NCBI GenBank assembly: GCA_007859835.1
Contig: SJPJ01000002.1
Coordinates: 586,498 to 635,246, forward strand
Origin: Novipirellula herctigrandis
GTDB taxonomy: Bacteria; Planctomycetota; Planctomycetia; Pirellulales; Pirellulaceae
Direction of reading: 5' to 3'
DNA length: 48,749 bases
A model generated the notes under the pieces. It had not been told where the DNA came from. It was given only the letters and a program-made list of their open reading frames with translations, and made no database searches. Positions 20,266 to 29,493 of the stretch are shown here, piece after piece. The translations under genes and the position numbers were made by a program. Position 1 is the stretch's first letter; the number at the start of each line of letters is the position of its first letter.

Positions 20266-21765
20266 CTATCGGCCCGCTCGTTTGCACATATCACGAATGC
20301 GATTGGCCAATTCTTCGGTCAACGCATTGGATTCCAACCGCCATGCCCAACTGCCGGTCGCTTTACCGGGCTGGTTCATACGTGCCTCGCTGCCGAGGCC
20401 CAAGAAATCTTGAATGGGAATGATCGCTGTATCCGCCGCCGAATTAAGCACAGCCGCGACAAGCTGCATATGAATGTCATCTTCGCTCGTCACAACCTCT
20501 TGGACCAAATCCCCTTCAGCAGGATCGATGGTTCGACTGTAGTACCATCCCATCACCGTGTCGTTGTCGTGCGTTCCCGTGTAGGCAACACAGTCCTCGG
20601 GAAAGTGACTCGGCCGATGATAGACGTCATCTCTTTGCGAAAAGCCAAACTGTAGCACGCGCATCCCAGGAAAACCGAGGCGATCACGCAGTTGATGCAC
20701 CCCATCGGTAATCATCCCAAGGTCCTCGGCGATCAGCGGTAGCTCACCGAGTTTGAAACGGGCCGCTAAAAAAGGCTTCTCTTGTGGCCCTTGTTGCCAC
20801 TTACCACCGATCGCAGTCTTTGCTCCGGCGGGAACTTCCCAATACGATTCAAAGCCTCGAAAATGATCGATACGCATCAAATCGAATTGATGAAGTGCAT
20901 GTGCAAACCGCTGTGTCCACCATGCATATTCGGTTGATTCCAAAACGTCCCATCGATATTGCGGGTTACCCCACAATTGGCCTGTCTTGCTAAAGTAATC
21001 CGGCGGCACACCGGCGATCAGGGTTGGTTTGCCCGATTCATCGAGGCTGAAAATTCCTTGGTTTGCCCACACGTCCGCACTTTCATGAGCGACAAAGATC
21101 GGCATGTCACCATAGGTGCGAATCTGACGCTCGTTTGCGTAGTGCTTTAGCGCCATCCACTGTTTGTCAATGACGAACTGCTGAAACTTGACGAACTCGA
21201 TCGACTCAGCGAGTTCGTGATCCCAATGAGCCAACGCCGCGGGATCACGATGAACCAATTCCACGGGCCACTGAGTCCAATCGCTTTGGTCAAAATGGCG
21301 CATGAGCGCTTCGTAACGAGCAAAATCGTCGAGCCACCATGCCTGTTGAACAGCAAACGCTTTGAATGCCGCACGCTGCTCTTCCGACCCGGAACGCAGG
21401 AAATTGACAAACGCCTTTTCCAACAGCGGCCGGCGGAACTCTGCAACCGACTCAAAATCAACGTGGTTCGGATCGGCTGTTTGTGAGGGCCGCGCCAGGT
21501 CAATTTCTTCGTTAGTCAACAAGCCATCGGCAACCAGCAGCCGAGGATTAATTAACAACGGATTACCCGCGAACGCCGAGTAGGCGCTATAAGGCGAATT
21601 TCCATGCGCGGGGGGACTGAGCGGCAGGATTTGCCAGATCGTTTGGCCCGCAGCATGCAAAAAATCAACGAAACGGTAAGCCGCTTCACCAAAATCCCCA
21701 ATGCCGAATTCGTTCGGCAAACAGGTCAAATGACAAAGCACTCCCGAAGAGCGAGGGAACCGCAT
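20266..21765 (-). CDS. malQ: 4-alpha-glucanotransferase (amylomaltase, GH77)
   Basis: 499 residues from the ATG at 21765. I preferred this start because MRFPRSSGVLCHLTCLP matches the family N-terminus and overlaps the stop of glgP. The GH77 signatures are in order: GQTIWQILPLSP with GNSPYSAYSAFAGNP, MRIDHFRGFESYW (nucleophile Asp), LIAEDLG (acid/base Glu), and GTHDNDTVMGWY (third Asp). The enzyme transfers maltodextrin segments between chains, supplying substrate for the phosphorylase encoded just upstream. The two act together in glycogen and maltodextrin breakdown in the cytoplasm. Confidence 0.96.
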   Translation of the reverse strand: MRFPRSSGVLCHLTCLPNEFGIGDFGEAAYRFVDFLHAAGQTIWQILPLSPPAHGNSPYSAYSAFAGNPLLINPRLLVADGLLTNEEIDLARPSQTADPNHVDFESVAEFRRPLLEKAFVNFLRSGSEEQRAAFKAFAVQQAWWLDDFARYEALMRHFDQSDWTQWPVELVHRDPAALAHWDHELAESIEFVKFQQFVIDKQWMALKHYANERQIRTYGDMPIFVAHESADVWANQGIFSLDESGKPTLIAGVPPDYFSKTGQLWGNPQYRWDVLESTEYAWWTQRFAHALHQFDLMRIDHFRGFESYWEVPAGAKTAIGGKWQQGPQEKPFLAARFKLGELPLIAEDLGMITDGVHQLRDRLGFPGMRVLQFGFSQRDDVYHRPSHFPEDCVAYTGTHDNDTVMGWYYSRTIDPAEGDLVQEVVTSEDDIHMQLVAAVLNSAADTAIIPIQDFLGLGSEARMNQPGKATGSWAWRLESNALTEELANRIRDMCKRAGR

Positions 21766-24266
21766 TATGAATCCTGGAGCGGTTTGGCGCCCCAGATCTC
21801 GTCGGCGTACTGCTGGATCGTTCGATCGCTCGAAAACCAACCACTATTGGCCGAATTGAGGATACTCATTCGGTTCCACTTGTCTTGATCCGAGTAGGTT
21901 TTGGATGCTTCGGCTTGTGCATTGATATAGCCTCGCAAATCAGCAATCGTGAGCCATTGATCGTAGCCGCTACGAATTCCCTTGGTCAGCAAATCAAAAA
22001 TGCCAGGTTCCTGTTGATTGAACGCACCACCTTCGAGCAGTTCCATGATGCGTTGAATATCAGCGTCACCCGCTATGATCGCATTGGGATCATAGTGTTT
22101 TTTGGCTTCAACAACCCCTTTGGCATCGAGTCCAAACAGAAAGAAATTTTCATCGGCTGCTTGTTCGCGAATCTCGATGTTTGCACCGTCAAGCGTTCCG
22201 ATCGTCACCGCACCGTTCATCATGAATTTCATGTTTCCGGTTCCCGACGCTTCTTTGCCTGCCGTCGAGATTTGTTCGGACAATTCCGTGCCTGGGCAAA
22301 TGATTTCCATCGACGAGACACGATAGTTCGGGAAGAAGACCAATCGCAACAAATCCTTGGTTTTCGGATCCGCATTCACGACGGACGCGACATTGTTGAT
22401 CAATTTGACGATCAATTTTGCCACATGGTATCCGGGAGCAGCTTTACCGCCAATCAAAACGCATCGCGGGACCATGTCCTTGGTATCGCCCCGCGAAATG
22501 CGGTCATACAAGTGAATGACGTGCAACACGTTCAACAATTGACGTTTGTATTCGTGGATTCGTTTGACTTGAACATCAAACATCGCCGACTCCATGAACT
22601 CGACGCCCGTGTGGGATTTGACATACTCCGCCAAACGGCGTTTGTTCTGAAGCTTGACATCCTGCCATTTGTGACGGAAACCAGCATCGTCGGCGAATGG
22701 AACCAGCTTTTTCATATGCTGCATGTCCGATTCCCACTCGGTGCCAATGGCGTCATACAACAAATTCCGCAATCCGGGATTACAGTGCGACAACCAACGA
22801 CGCTGGGTCACACCGTTGGTCTTATTATTAAACTTCTCGGGCCAAATGCGATAGAAATCGGAGAACAAGCCATTTTTGAGGAGCTCGGTATGCAAAGCAG
22901 CAACACCGTTGACCGAAAAGCTTCCAACGATGGACAAGTAAGCCATCCGAATATGAGGCTGGTCACCTTCTTCAATGAGCGAAACGCGCCGACGCAGCTC
23001 GGTATCTCCAGGATGCTTCTTGGCAACTTGCGTCAAGAACCGTTCGTTGATTTCGTAGATGATTTCCAAGAGCCGTGGCAACAAACGACTGAACAATGCG
23101 ACGGACCAACGTTCGAGTGCTTCGGGAAGCAGCGTATGGTTGGTGTATGCCATGCATCGCGTCGTGATTTGCCAGGCGGAATCCCAATCGACTTTGTGCT
23201 CGTCCATCAATAGACGCATCAATTCGGGAACCGCACAAGCCGGGTGCGTGTCGTTCAGTTGGAAACAGTTTAAACGGCCAAAGTCAGTGAAGTCTTCGCC
23301 GTATTGGTCGACCCATTTTTCGAGCACATCCTGCATACTCGCCGAAACAAGGAAGTACTGCTGTTTCAGCCGTAATTCCTTACCATTCTCGCTAGCGTCA
23401 TTCGGATACAAGACCATCGAAATTTGTTCGGCGTTGTTCTTTTGAACCACTGCATCCGGGTAATTACCCGAGTTAAATTCTTCGAGGTCAAACGTTTCGG
23501 TCGCTTCGGATTTCCATAATCGCAGCGTGTTGACAGTCTCGTTCTTGTAACCGGGAATCGGCATGTCGTAAGGAACCGCTAACAAGTCATGCGTTCCGAC
23601 CCAACGGCTAAAGGGGGTTCCCTTTTCATCGAAACAGCGTTCGGTATGCCCGAAGAACTTGATCGTCTTGGTGTGTTCGGGACGCTCGATTTCCCAAAGG
23701 TTGCCATCACGAAGCCAGTGATCGGGAGCTTCCACTTGGCGACCGTCTTCGATGAATTGGTGGAACATGCCGAATTCGTAGCGGATGCCGTAACCAGCAA
23801 CTGGCAACTTCAAATTCGCACAACTGTCGAGAAAGCATGCTGCCAACCGACCAAGACCACCATTACCAAGTCCGGCATCATGCTCTTCCTCTGCGATTTC
23901 TTCGAGCGTCACACCATATTGATGAAGCCCCTGGCGCGCTTCGGCATCGAGGTCCAAGTTTTGGACTGCGTTATTCAGGGACCGACCGAGCAAAAACTCG
24001 AGCGACAAATAATGGACGCGGCGCTCGGTACTTTCGCGGAATCGATGACGCGTCTCACGCCAATAAGGCACAACGCGGTCTCGGACGGCCGTTGCCAATG
24101 CGCTGTAGCAATAGCTCGGGTCCGACTCGTTCTCATGAATCCCCAAAGTGTAATACAGATGACGACGAATCTCGTCCGGCAGCGGTGCCAGCAATTCCGC
24201 CGTACTATCAAACGAGGAAGCGTCCGTGTCACGCGATGTTTCAGTATGTGAAGTCTGGTCGAGCAT
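21765..24266 (-). CDS. glgP: Glycogen/alpha-glucan phosphorylase (GT35)
   Basis: 833 residues, the usual length. It shows the LGNGGLGRLAACFLDS loop, NHTLLPEALERW, the GGKAAPGYHVAKLIVKLIN strand, and the pyridoxal-phosphate site EASGTGNMKF with the cofactor lysine at K680. It releases glucose 1-phosphate from the non-reducing ends of alpha-1,4-glucans. Its TAA stop overlaps the malQ ATG by one base (TAATG on the minus strand), a hallmark of translational coupling. Upstream is a 174-bp gap with no gene. Confidence 0.97.
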   Translation of the reverse strand: MLDQTSHTETSRDTDASSFDSTAELLAPLPDEIRRHLYYTLGIHENESDPSYCYSALATAVRDRVVPYWRETRHRFRESTERRVHYLSLEFLLGRSLNNAVQNLDLDAEARQGLHQYGVTLEEIAEEEHDAGLGNGGLGRLAACFLDSCANLKLPVAGYGIRYEFGMFHQFIEDGRQVEAPDHWLRDGNLWEIERPEHTKTIKFFGHTERCFDEKGTPFSRWVGTHDLLAVPYDMPIPGYKNETVNTLRLWKSEATETFDLEEFNSGNYPDAVVQKNNAEQISMVLYPNDASENGKELRLKQQYFLVSASMQDVLEKWVDQYGEDFTDFGRLNCFQLNDTHPACAVPELMRLLMDEHKVDWDSAWQITTRCMAYTNHTLLPEALERWSVALFSRLLPRLLEIIYEINERFLTQVAKKHPGDTELRRRVSLIEEGDQPHIRMAYLSIVGSFSVNGVAALHTELLKNGLFSDFYRIWPEKFNNKTNGVTQRRWLSHCNPGLRNLLYDAIGTEWESDMQHMKKLVPFADDAGFRHKWQDVKLQNKRRLAEYVKSHTGVEFMESAMFDVQVKRIHEYKRQLLNVLHVIHLYDRISRGDTKDMVPRCVLIGGKAAPGYHVAKLIVKLINNVASVVNADPKTKDLLRLVFFPNYRVSSMEIICPGTELSEQISTAGKEASGTGNMKFMMNGAVTIGTLDGANIEIREQAADENFFLFGLDAKGVVEAKKHYDPNAIIAGDADIQRIMELLEGGAFNQQEPGIFDLLTKGIRSGYDQWLTIADLRGYINAQAEASKTYSDQDKWNRMSILNSANSGWFSSDRTIQQYADEIWGAKPLQDS

Positions 24267-24440
24267 CTTCGTTCAGTGTCCTTGGGGAAGAGTCTTTGAC
24301 TGAGTGATATCGGCTAGCGAAGCGGCATTCTTGCGAAATTATAGAGTTTTGTCGATGTTCATTCTCGTACAAACATCGCGAACGATCGATCAAAACCGAT
24401 TGTGAATCGCGGCGGCAGAACGACCACCCAAAATCCGTGA

Positions 24441-24917
24441 CTAGGGCGTTTCGCTTGCTTTTGACTTTCGGATTGCCTTGGTCAACAATCGATCAAAAGT
24501 CGCTGCAAACGCCTTTTTATCCGTTTCTTGGTAAGGCGCACTGCTGCCAACCGCCATCCCCGTTCCCCGCAATTCATCCATAAAGTTGCGCATCGAGAGC
24601 CGAGTGGCGATCGTGTCTGGCGAATATTCGTCACCGCGAGGATCGACTACAAAAATCCCTTTTTCTACAAGCAATCCCGCGAGTGGCAAATCCGCTGTTA
24701 TCGCCAAATCGCCCATCTTGCCATTCGCGACAATGTATCGATCTGCCTCATCAGCCCCGTCTCGCACTTGAACGGACCTGACAGTCGTGAACGCAGGGGG
24801 AATATCGAGCGAGCGATTGGCTACCAAAATCGTCTCGATCCCCAATCGCTTCGCGGCACGAAACACGATTTGCTTGACCTCTTGTGGAGCCGCGTCGGCG
24901 TCGACCCAAACAATCAT
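24441..24917 (-). CDS. DUF188 family protein (YaiI/YqxD type)
   Basis: 158 residues. The N-terminus [19 protein letters not shown] matches the family consensus (VDADACP with Cys replaced here by Ala). Further features are [41 protein letters not shown] and [16 protein letters not shown]. The fold belongs to the PIN-like/NYN group of small nuclease-like proteins, judged by the conserved Asp pattern, but no activity is established. It is the third gene of a tight group with the [2Fe-2S] protein (ATGA overlap) and the peptidase. Confidence 0.9.
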   Translation of the reverse strand: MIVWVDADAAPQEVKQIVFRAAKRLGIETILVANRSLDIPPAFTTVRSVQVRDGADEADRYIVANGKMGDLAITADLPLAGLLVEKGIFVVDPRGDEYSPDTIATRLSMRNFMDELRGTGMAVGSSAPYQETDKKAFAATFDRLLTKAIRKSKASETP

Positions 24918-25186
24918 GGTCCAAGCCTCGGTTTGATGTTACGCACTTTGTCTCGGTAGTCGCGTCGCTGATTCTGATAGGTTTCGCTATCGGGCAGTTG
25001 CACCGATTCGGGATGTTCTTTTTCCATCAACTGTTTCAAAAATGGCCGACACCAACCACATCCTGTCCCTGCACCAAAACACTCCGACAACTGACTGACA
25101 CGGGTCGGTTTTTCGACACGGATGTACTGGATGACCTTCCGCCGGTTGACATGAAAGCAAACACAAAGCTCTTCGTCGTCATTCAC
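24914..25186 (-). CDS. BFD-like [2Fe-2S]-binding protein
   Basis: 90 residues. Cysteines C8, C10, C43 and C46 form the CxC...TGCGWC pattern of bacterioferritin-associated ferredoxin and of the NifU/nitrite-reductase middle domain. The spacing fits a Fer2_BFD domain at about 6-58, followed by a charged C-terminus. BFD proteins donate electrons to release iron from bacterioferritin, but no bacterioferritin gene is near, so the partner is open. Its last four bases (ATGA) overlap the start of the DUF188 gene, and it begins directly after the peptidase stop. Confidence 0.85.
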   Translation of the reverse strand: MNDDEELCVCFHVNRRKVIQYIRVEKPTRVSQLSECFGAGTGCGWCRPFLKQLMEKEHPESVQLPDSETYQNQRRDYRDKVRNIKPRLGP

Positions 25187-25187
25187 A

Positions 25188-26432
25188 CTATGCTCCTGCG
25201 GTAATCAACCAAGACGCGATTCGGCAAGCATCAAGAAAGTCCCCGATCTCCAACCGTTCGTCCACGGTATGGATGTTCTTTTGGCCACATCCAAGTGTGA
25301 CCGCTTCGATACCATGTTGGAATAACCAATTCGCATCGAGCCCTCCATTAGCAACCTCACAGGTAGGCGTTCGGTCGATTCGCTTGATCGCGACACTGGC
25401 CGCTTCGACCGACGGATGATCGTCGGACAAACGGAACGATTCGTAATCAACATTCGAATCAAAATCGATTGTACCTTTGACGCCCGAATCGGTCATCACA
25501 CTTTCAGCCGCCTTAGTGAATGCGTCCCGAATCTCTTGCACGATCCGAGTTCGCATCGCCGCGTCGTGACTACGGCCTTCGGCCCGCAAAGTTACCTCGG
25601 GAGTGATTACGTTGGTGGCGTCACCCCCGTTGATGATTCCCACATTGGCCGTCCCCACGCCTTCATCCTTGACCACTTTCCCGAGCCAACCTCGACCATC
25701 CAAATCGGCAATGGCTTTGGCTGCCATCACGATCGCACTGGCACCTTGCTCTGGGGCGACACCGGCGTGGGCAGGCGTTCCCGTTAGCTTGATGTTGATC
25801 CGCTCGCCACCGACCGCGCCAGTTCGGATTTTGTCGGGCGACCCGCCATCAAAGTTAAATGCGCGATCAATCTGGCCAACCTTAGCGACATCTAAGCATC
25901 GAGCACCGTGCAGCCCGATTTCTTCTTGAATGAAAAACGCAATCACTGCGGGCGGAAAGTTCTCGTCGCCCAATCGGATGCGTTCGATCGCCGCGGTCAG
26001 GATCGCGGCGCATCCGCTTCGGTCATCAGCCCCTAATCCCGTTTTGACGCTGCTTCGGACTTGCCCCTGGTCGACGACCGGTTGGCTGCCGACACAGATC
26101 GGAACGGTGTCCATGTGAGCCGAGAGCATCGTTCGCACGCCGCTACGGTTGCCGGGAAGCGTCACGATCAGATTGCCGCAATTTCCTTTCAGGTGCGTTC
26201 GCGAATGGGCATCATCAAATTGAATCTGGGATTCGTCCAACCCAGCGGTCACTAGCATTTCAACAATTCGATCGGCAACGTCACGTTCTTCGCCACTGCG
26301 GCCAGGGATTTGGGTCAGATCGATGAATCGTTTCAGTGCGATGTCGGCATCCATGTCGTTTTCCGATTTCATGTCATTTTCCGATTTCAATGAGGGGGCG
26401 TTAAGCGAGTCGTCCAAAACAGACCAGGGCAT
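25188..26432 (-). CDS. M20-family metallopeptidase (PepT-like)
   Basis: 414 residues from 26432. Zinc-binding and catalytic elements are visible: SAHMDTVP (His and catalytic Asp), GADDRSGCAAIL (bridging Asp), IQEEIGLHGARCLD (general-base and metal Glu), FNFDGG (metal Asp), and a late His in LGCGQKNIHTVDE. A dimerisation domain sits between (INIKLTGTPAHAGVAPEQGA). The layout is that of tripeptidase T-like and related M20/M42 enzymes, so cytoplasmic peptide hydrolysis is likely. The start is uncertain: in-frame Met codons 21 and 27 lie in a duplicated 18-bp segment and either could be used. Confidence 0.88.
   Translation of the reverse strand: MPWSVLDDSLNAPSLKSENDMKSENDMDADIALKRFIDLTQIPGRSGEERDVADRIVEMLVTAGLDESQIQFDDAHSRTHLKGNCGNLIVTLPGNRSGVRTMLSAHMDTVPICVGSQPVVDQGQVRSSVKTGLGADDRSGCAAILTAAIERIRLGDENFPPAVIAFFIQEEIGLHGARCLDVAKVGQIDRAFNFDGGSPDKIRTGAVGGERINIKLTGTPAHAGVAPEQGASAIVMAAKAIADLDGRGWLGKVVKDEGVGTANVGIINGGDATNVITPEVTLRAEGRSHDAAMRTRIVQEIRDAFTKAAESVMTDSGVKGTIDFDSNVDYESFRLSDDHPSVEAASVAIKRIDRTPTCEVANGGLDANWLFQHGIEAVTLGCGQKNIHTVDERLEIGDFLDACRIASWLITAGA
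26352..26387 (-). repeat. 18-bp direct duplication in the peptidase 5' end
   Basis: CATGTCGTTTTCCGATTT (26352-26369) is repeated with one mismatch at 26370-26387. On the coding strand it gives two KSENDM copies, each ending in an in-frame Met codon. The repeat therefore duplicates a possible start codon. Confidence 0.85.
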
Positions 26433-26522
26433 CCTGAAAAACGAAAGTTACCATTTTCTCGCGTTCCGCGTCAGAACACCGTTTTTGGCTTTGGATTCTG
26501 TAAACCGGAATCGTGGGTTAGA

Positions 26523-27680
26523 ATGCATCATCGTTTTCTCGTTCTCTTTCTCAATGTGAGTGCTGTGGAATTACCTGTTGTCCAATCGACGCCCGATATC
26601 GGAACTGCCCCAAGTGCTGATACGAGGGATGCCACCAACCAACCAACACGCCAACACCTGCTCGACATCAATCAAACGTCGTTGAAGGCTTGGCTTGCGG
26701 AAAAGGGACAACCTTCCTTTCGAGCCAAACAAATATGGGAATGGGTCTATGCTCAGCGAGCAAGTTCGTTTGACGAAATGACCAATTTGCCAAAATCGCT
26801 GCGTGAGGAGCTTGCAAAATCGTTTGTGATTTACCAAGCCACCGAAGCAGCTGTGACCACTTCGACCGATGGCACCGACAAGCTTCTGATTCGCTTATGC
26901 GACGGAGGCGAAGTCGAATGCGTACTGCTGCGTGATGGCCCGCGGCGAAGCATTTGTGTCAGCAGCCAAGTCGGTTGCGCGATGGGATGCGTATTTTGTG
27001 CCAGCGGACTCGATGGCGTTGATCGCAATTTGACTCGCGGTGAAATTCTCGAACAAATGCTTCGTCTTCAAGCGAGGCTAATGCCCGACGAACGGCTAAG
27101 CCATATCGTGATGATGGGAATGGGGGAGCCACTTGCGAATCTAGACCGAGTCCTCGAATCACTCGATGTCGCTCGGAGCCCTGAAGGTTTGGGAATCAGC
27201 CCGCGCCGGATCACGATCAGCACCGTTGGATTACCCCCCGCGATCGATCGGCTGAGCCAACATGGTGTACCCTACAACTTGGCCGTCAGCCTGCATGCCC
27301 CCAACGATGAATTGCGGAGCGAATTAGTCCCTGTGAACAAGAAGATCGGGATCGATGCGATCCTCGACGCTGCCGACCGTTACTTCGATTCAAGCGGACG
27401 ACGGTTGACGTTCGAGTACGTGTTACTCGGCGGGGTAAACGATTCGGATGCATGTGCCCGCGAACTCGCGTCGCTGCTTCGCAAACGGACGGTGTTGTTG
27501 AATGTGATCCCTTACAACCCCGTATCCGGGTTGCCATACAAAACGCCCAGCCCACAGGCGATTTCAAGGTTCAAAGAGACGCTTGTCAGCGGTGGAATCA
27601 ATGTGATGTTTCGCCAAAGAAAGGGGGATGAGATCGATGCCGCCTGCGGCCAATTGCGGCGAAACCGAAAAACAACCTAG
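26523..27680 (+). CDS. rlmN: 23S rRNA (adenine-2503-C2)-methyltransferase RlmN
   Basis: 385 residues. A radical-SAM enzyme with the cluster motif CAMGCVFC (CxxxCxxC), the N-terminal helical domain (SFRAKQIWEWVYAQRASSFD), MMGMGEPLANLD, the radical-SAM strand ISTVGLPPAIDRL, LAVSLHAPNDELR and VLLGGVNDSD. The C-terminal region ends GGINVMFRQRKGDEIDAACGQL, with the methyl-carrying Cys of the family in the expected place. It methylates A2503 of 23S rRNA and A37 of some tRNAs. The start is uncertain: ATG at 26523, or GTG at 26556, closer to the conserved part. Confidence 0.94.
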   Translation: MHHRFLVLFLNVSAVELPVVQSTPDIGTAPSADTRDATNQPTRQHLLDINQTSLKAWLAEKGQPSFRAKQIWEWVYAQRASSFDEMTNLPKSLREELAKSFVIYQATEAAVTTSTDGTDKLLIRLCDGGEVECVLLRDGPRRSICVSSQVGCAMGCVFCASGLDGVDRNLTRGEILEQMLRLQARLMPDERLSHIVMMGMGEPLANLDRVLESLDVARSPEGLGISPRRITISTVGLPPAIDRLSQHGVPYNLAVSLHAPNDELRSELVPVNKKIGIDAILDAADRYFDSSGRRLTFEYVLLGGVNDSDACARELASLLRKRTVLLNVIPYNPVSGLPYKTPSPQAISRFKETLVSGGINVMFRQRKGDEIDAACGQLRRNRKTT

Positions 27681-28053
27681 CGGCGTCTAGCCTGTGGCCG
27701 TGGAAGTCTAGCCTGTTGCCGTGGAAGTCCAGCCTGTGGCCCAGGATGGCAGCAGCGGAATATTTCATCGCCGGATGCGGCATTTTGCGGAACTCACATT
27801 AGCTTGGACACAAACAAATCAGCTAATTTTTGATAAAACATTCCGCTCGTAACGATCAGGAGACTATCGGGTTGACCTTTTTCAGCTCAAAAGGTGATTT
27901 TCGCTCATTACTGCATTGAGTGCGACAGCAAGACAGATACGATCGACACTGTGGCCATTGGATTTCATGGTCATGCCACGGTGGTGGATTGGACCATCCA
28001 CTGTGTTGATCACGCTGATTTTTTGTTGTTTTACCTCCCCAGGTTTCCTACTT
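27681..28053. other. Intergenic gap with a short tandem repeat
   Basis: 373 bp between rlmN and the next plus-strand gene. The first 62 bp carry a 21-bp tandem repeat. The rest has a few short open frames without a recognisable product, and no promoter or terminator I could defend. Confidence 0.5.
27685..27742. repeat. 21-bp tandem repeat, two copies plus a partial third
   Basis: Units start at 27685, 27706 and 27727 with the core TAGCCTGTGGCCGTGGAA; the second differs by one base and the third is cut short (GTCCAGCCTGTGGCCC). The array begins only 5 bp after the rlmN stop. Confidence 0.85.
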
Positions 28054-28614
28054 ATGGACATGAGCGAGACGAGCCGCCCCGTCGTCGATGAGGTCGATTT
28101 GATGCTGGCCAATGCCCGCTTGCGCGATGAACTTGAACCGTACCGCGACGAGTCGGTCGAGAGTCACTCGCTGCACCGGATGCCCCTGCAAACCGAAAAT
28201 GAGTATCTCGCGTCAATGTTGGCGTGGGAACGGGCTCCTGCTTTGGCGATCGCCAATTGGTTTGATCCTCCGATGCAATTGCCGGCTCCAGAAACCGTCT
28301 CAGACGCCGCATTGCCTCGTCTGTTGCAGAATACGGTTGAACGCCTGTATGGCGAAAAAGTTGTGCTGAAATTCACCGACCATTTGTCCGATCGCGAGCT
28401 CTACAAGATCATCTACCGCGACATTTTACCGTCGTGTGAAAAGAAGCTCGACATTCCTGGAAAATTCCTTGAATGGCGATGCGTCGAAGACAACGAAACG
28501 TGGCTTCGCTATTATGCATCACCGGTCGAACGACGTCGCTTCCAAGAAGAACACGACATCGATTTGCCGCCGTCGCAACAGCCTGAGCTGAAACGAAACC
28601 TGCCAGGTAATTAA
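28054..28614 (+). CDS. Conserved hypothetical protein
   Basis: 186 residues from the ATG at 28054 (a second ATG at 28060 is equally possible); the frame extends further upstream, but that part reads as non-coding. The protein is acidic, with no signal peptide or membrane segment. It has a helical N-terminal half (DEVDLMLANARLRDELEPYR, LASMLAWERAPALAIANWF) and a central block LPRLLQNTVERLYGEKVVL. A charged second half follows, with ILPSCEKKLDIPGKFLEW and WLRYYASPVERRRFQEEH. The last block has a Cys and many aromatic residues. I do not recognise a domain; recall suggests a planctomycete-conserved family. Confidence 0.7.
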   Translation: MDMSETSRPVVDEVDLMLANARLRDELEPYRDESVESHSLHRMPLQTENEYLASMLAWERAPALAIANWFDPPMQLPAPETVSDAALPRLLQNTVERLYGEKVVLKFTDHLSDRELYKIIYRDILPSCEKKLDIPGKFLEWRCVEDNETWLRYYASPVERRRFQEEHDIDLPPSQQPELKRNLPGN

Positions 28615-28632
28615 TCTCTACCTTTGGTAGTC

Positions 28633-29493
28633 CTAGCCTTTGCGATAACGCCACATGCAGCCCAGTGCCGCGAACGCGTCTTTCCATCCAATTTTCTTGC
28701 CTTGGTCATAACCACGGCTCGAATATTCGGTAGGCACTTCCAGAACACGAATGTCCCTAGCGGCAATTTTTGCCGTAATTTCCGGCTCAAAACCGAATCG
28801 ACATTCCTTCAATCCGATCGCTCGGATCGTGTCGCCATCGAATGCTTTGTGGCACGTTTCCATGTCCGTTAATCGCAAACCAGTCATCGAGTTGCTCAAT
28901 TTGGTGAGAACCCAATTGCCGATTCGATGCATGAGTGACGGGTCCGAACTTCCGTCAAGGTAACGCGAGCCATAGACCACTTCGGCATCGCCATCGAGGA
29001 TTGGCCAAACCACTCGCAGCAAGTTCGCAGGATCGTATTCGAGGTCCGCGTCTTGAATCGCCACCACGCCACCACGACTGTGCCGAATCGCAAGTCGAAC
29101 TGCCGAGCCCTTGCCATGATTGCGGCGACGACAAACAACCGTGCGGCCTGCTCGTTCGGGCAATTCGGATAACCATTCGCTCGTTCCATCGGTGCTGCCG
29201 TCGTCAACAATGATTGTTTCCGTCGACGGTGGCATCACTTCGTCTAGCCGATCGAGCACCTTAGGAAGTGTTTCGCGTTCGTTGTAGACAGGTACGATAA
29301 CGGTTAAGTCATACCGATTGAGCGGCGTTACGGTCTGTGCTGCGGTGACTGCTTCGGCCAACAGCTCGAGAGAATCCTCGGCACGACGAATCACGTCACA
29401 AGCAGCGTCAAAGGAATCAAGGGTCCAAGTTCCGGTGGACTCTTCGACAGACACGTCGGTGATTTCTTCGTGAGTTTTCGAAACGGATGGCAT
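28633..29493 (-). CDS. Family 2 glycosyltransferase (dolichyl-phosphate mannosyltransferase-like)
   Basis: 286 residues. After a 65-residue N-terminal region lies a GT-A domain: LTVIVPVYNERETLPKVL, the nucleotide-sugar motif IVDDGSTDGTSEWL, NHGKGSAVRLAIRHSRG, and the metal-binding QDADLEYDP. VVYGSRYLDG, RLTDMETCHKAF and FGFEPEITAKIA follow, as in DPM1/GtrB-like enzymes. No C-terminal membrane segment is seen, so it is a soluble or peripheral enzyme. It probably transfers a sugar to a lipid carrier. It ends 18 bp from the convergent gene at 28614. Confidence 0.92.
   Translation of the reverse strand: MPSVSKTHEEITDVSVEESTGTWTLDSFDAACDVIRRAEDSLELLAEAVTAAQTVTPLNRYDLTVIVPVYNERETLPKVLDRLDEVMPPSTETIIVDDGSTDGTSEWLSELPERAGRTVVCRRRNHGKGSAVRLAIRHSRGGVVAIQDADLEYDPANLLRVVWPILDGDAEVVYGSRYLDGSSDPSLMHRIGNWVLTKLSNSMTGLRLTDMETCHKAFDGDTIRAIGLKECRFGFEPEITAKIAARDIRVLEVPTEYSSRGYDQGKKIGWKDAFAALGCMWRYRKG

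Noticed and set aside
21885-23213. 442-codon plus-strand open frame
   Set aside because: It is antisense to the well-conserved glgP and has the composition expected of a shadow frame.
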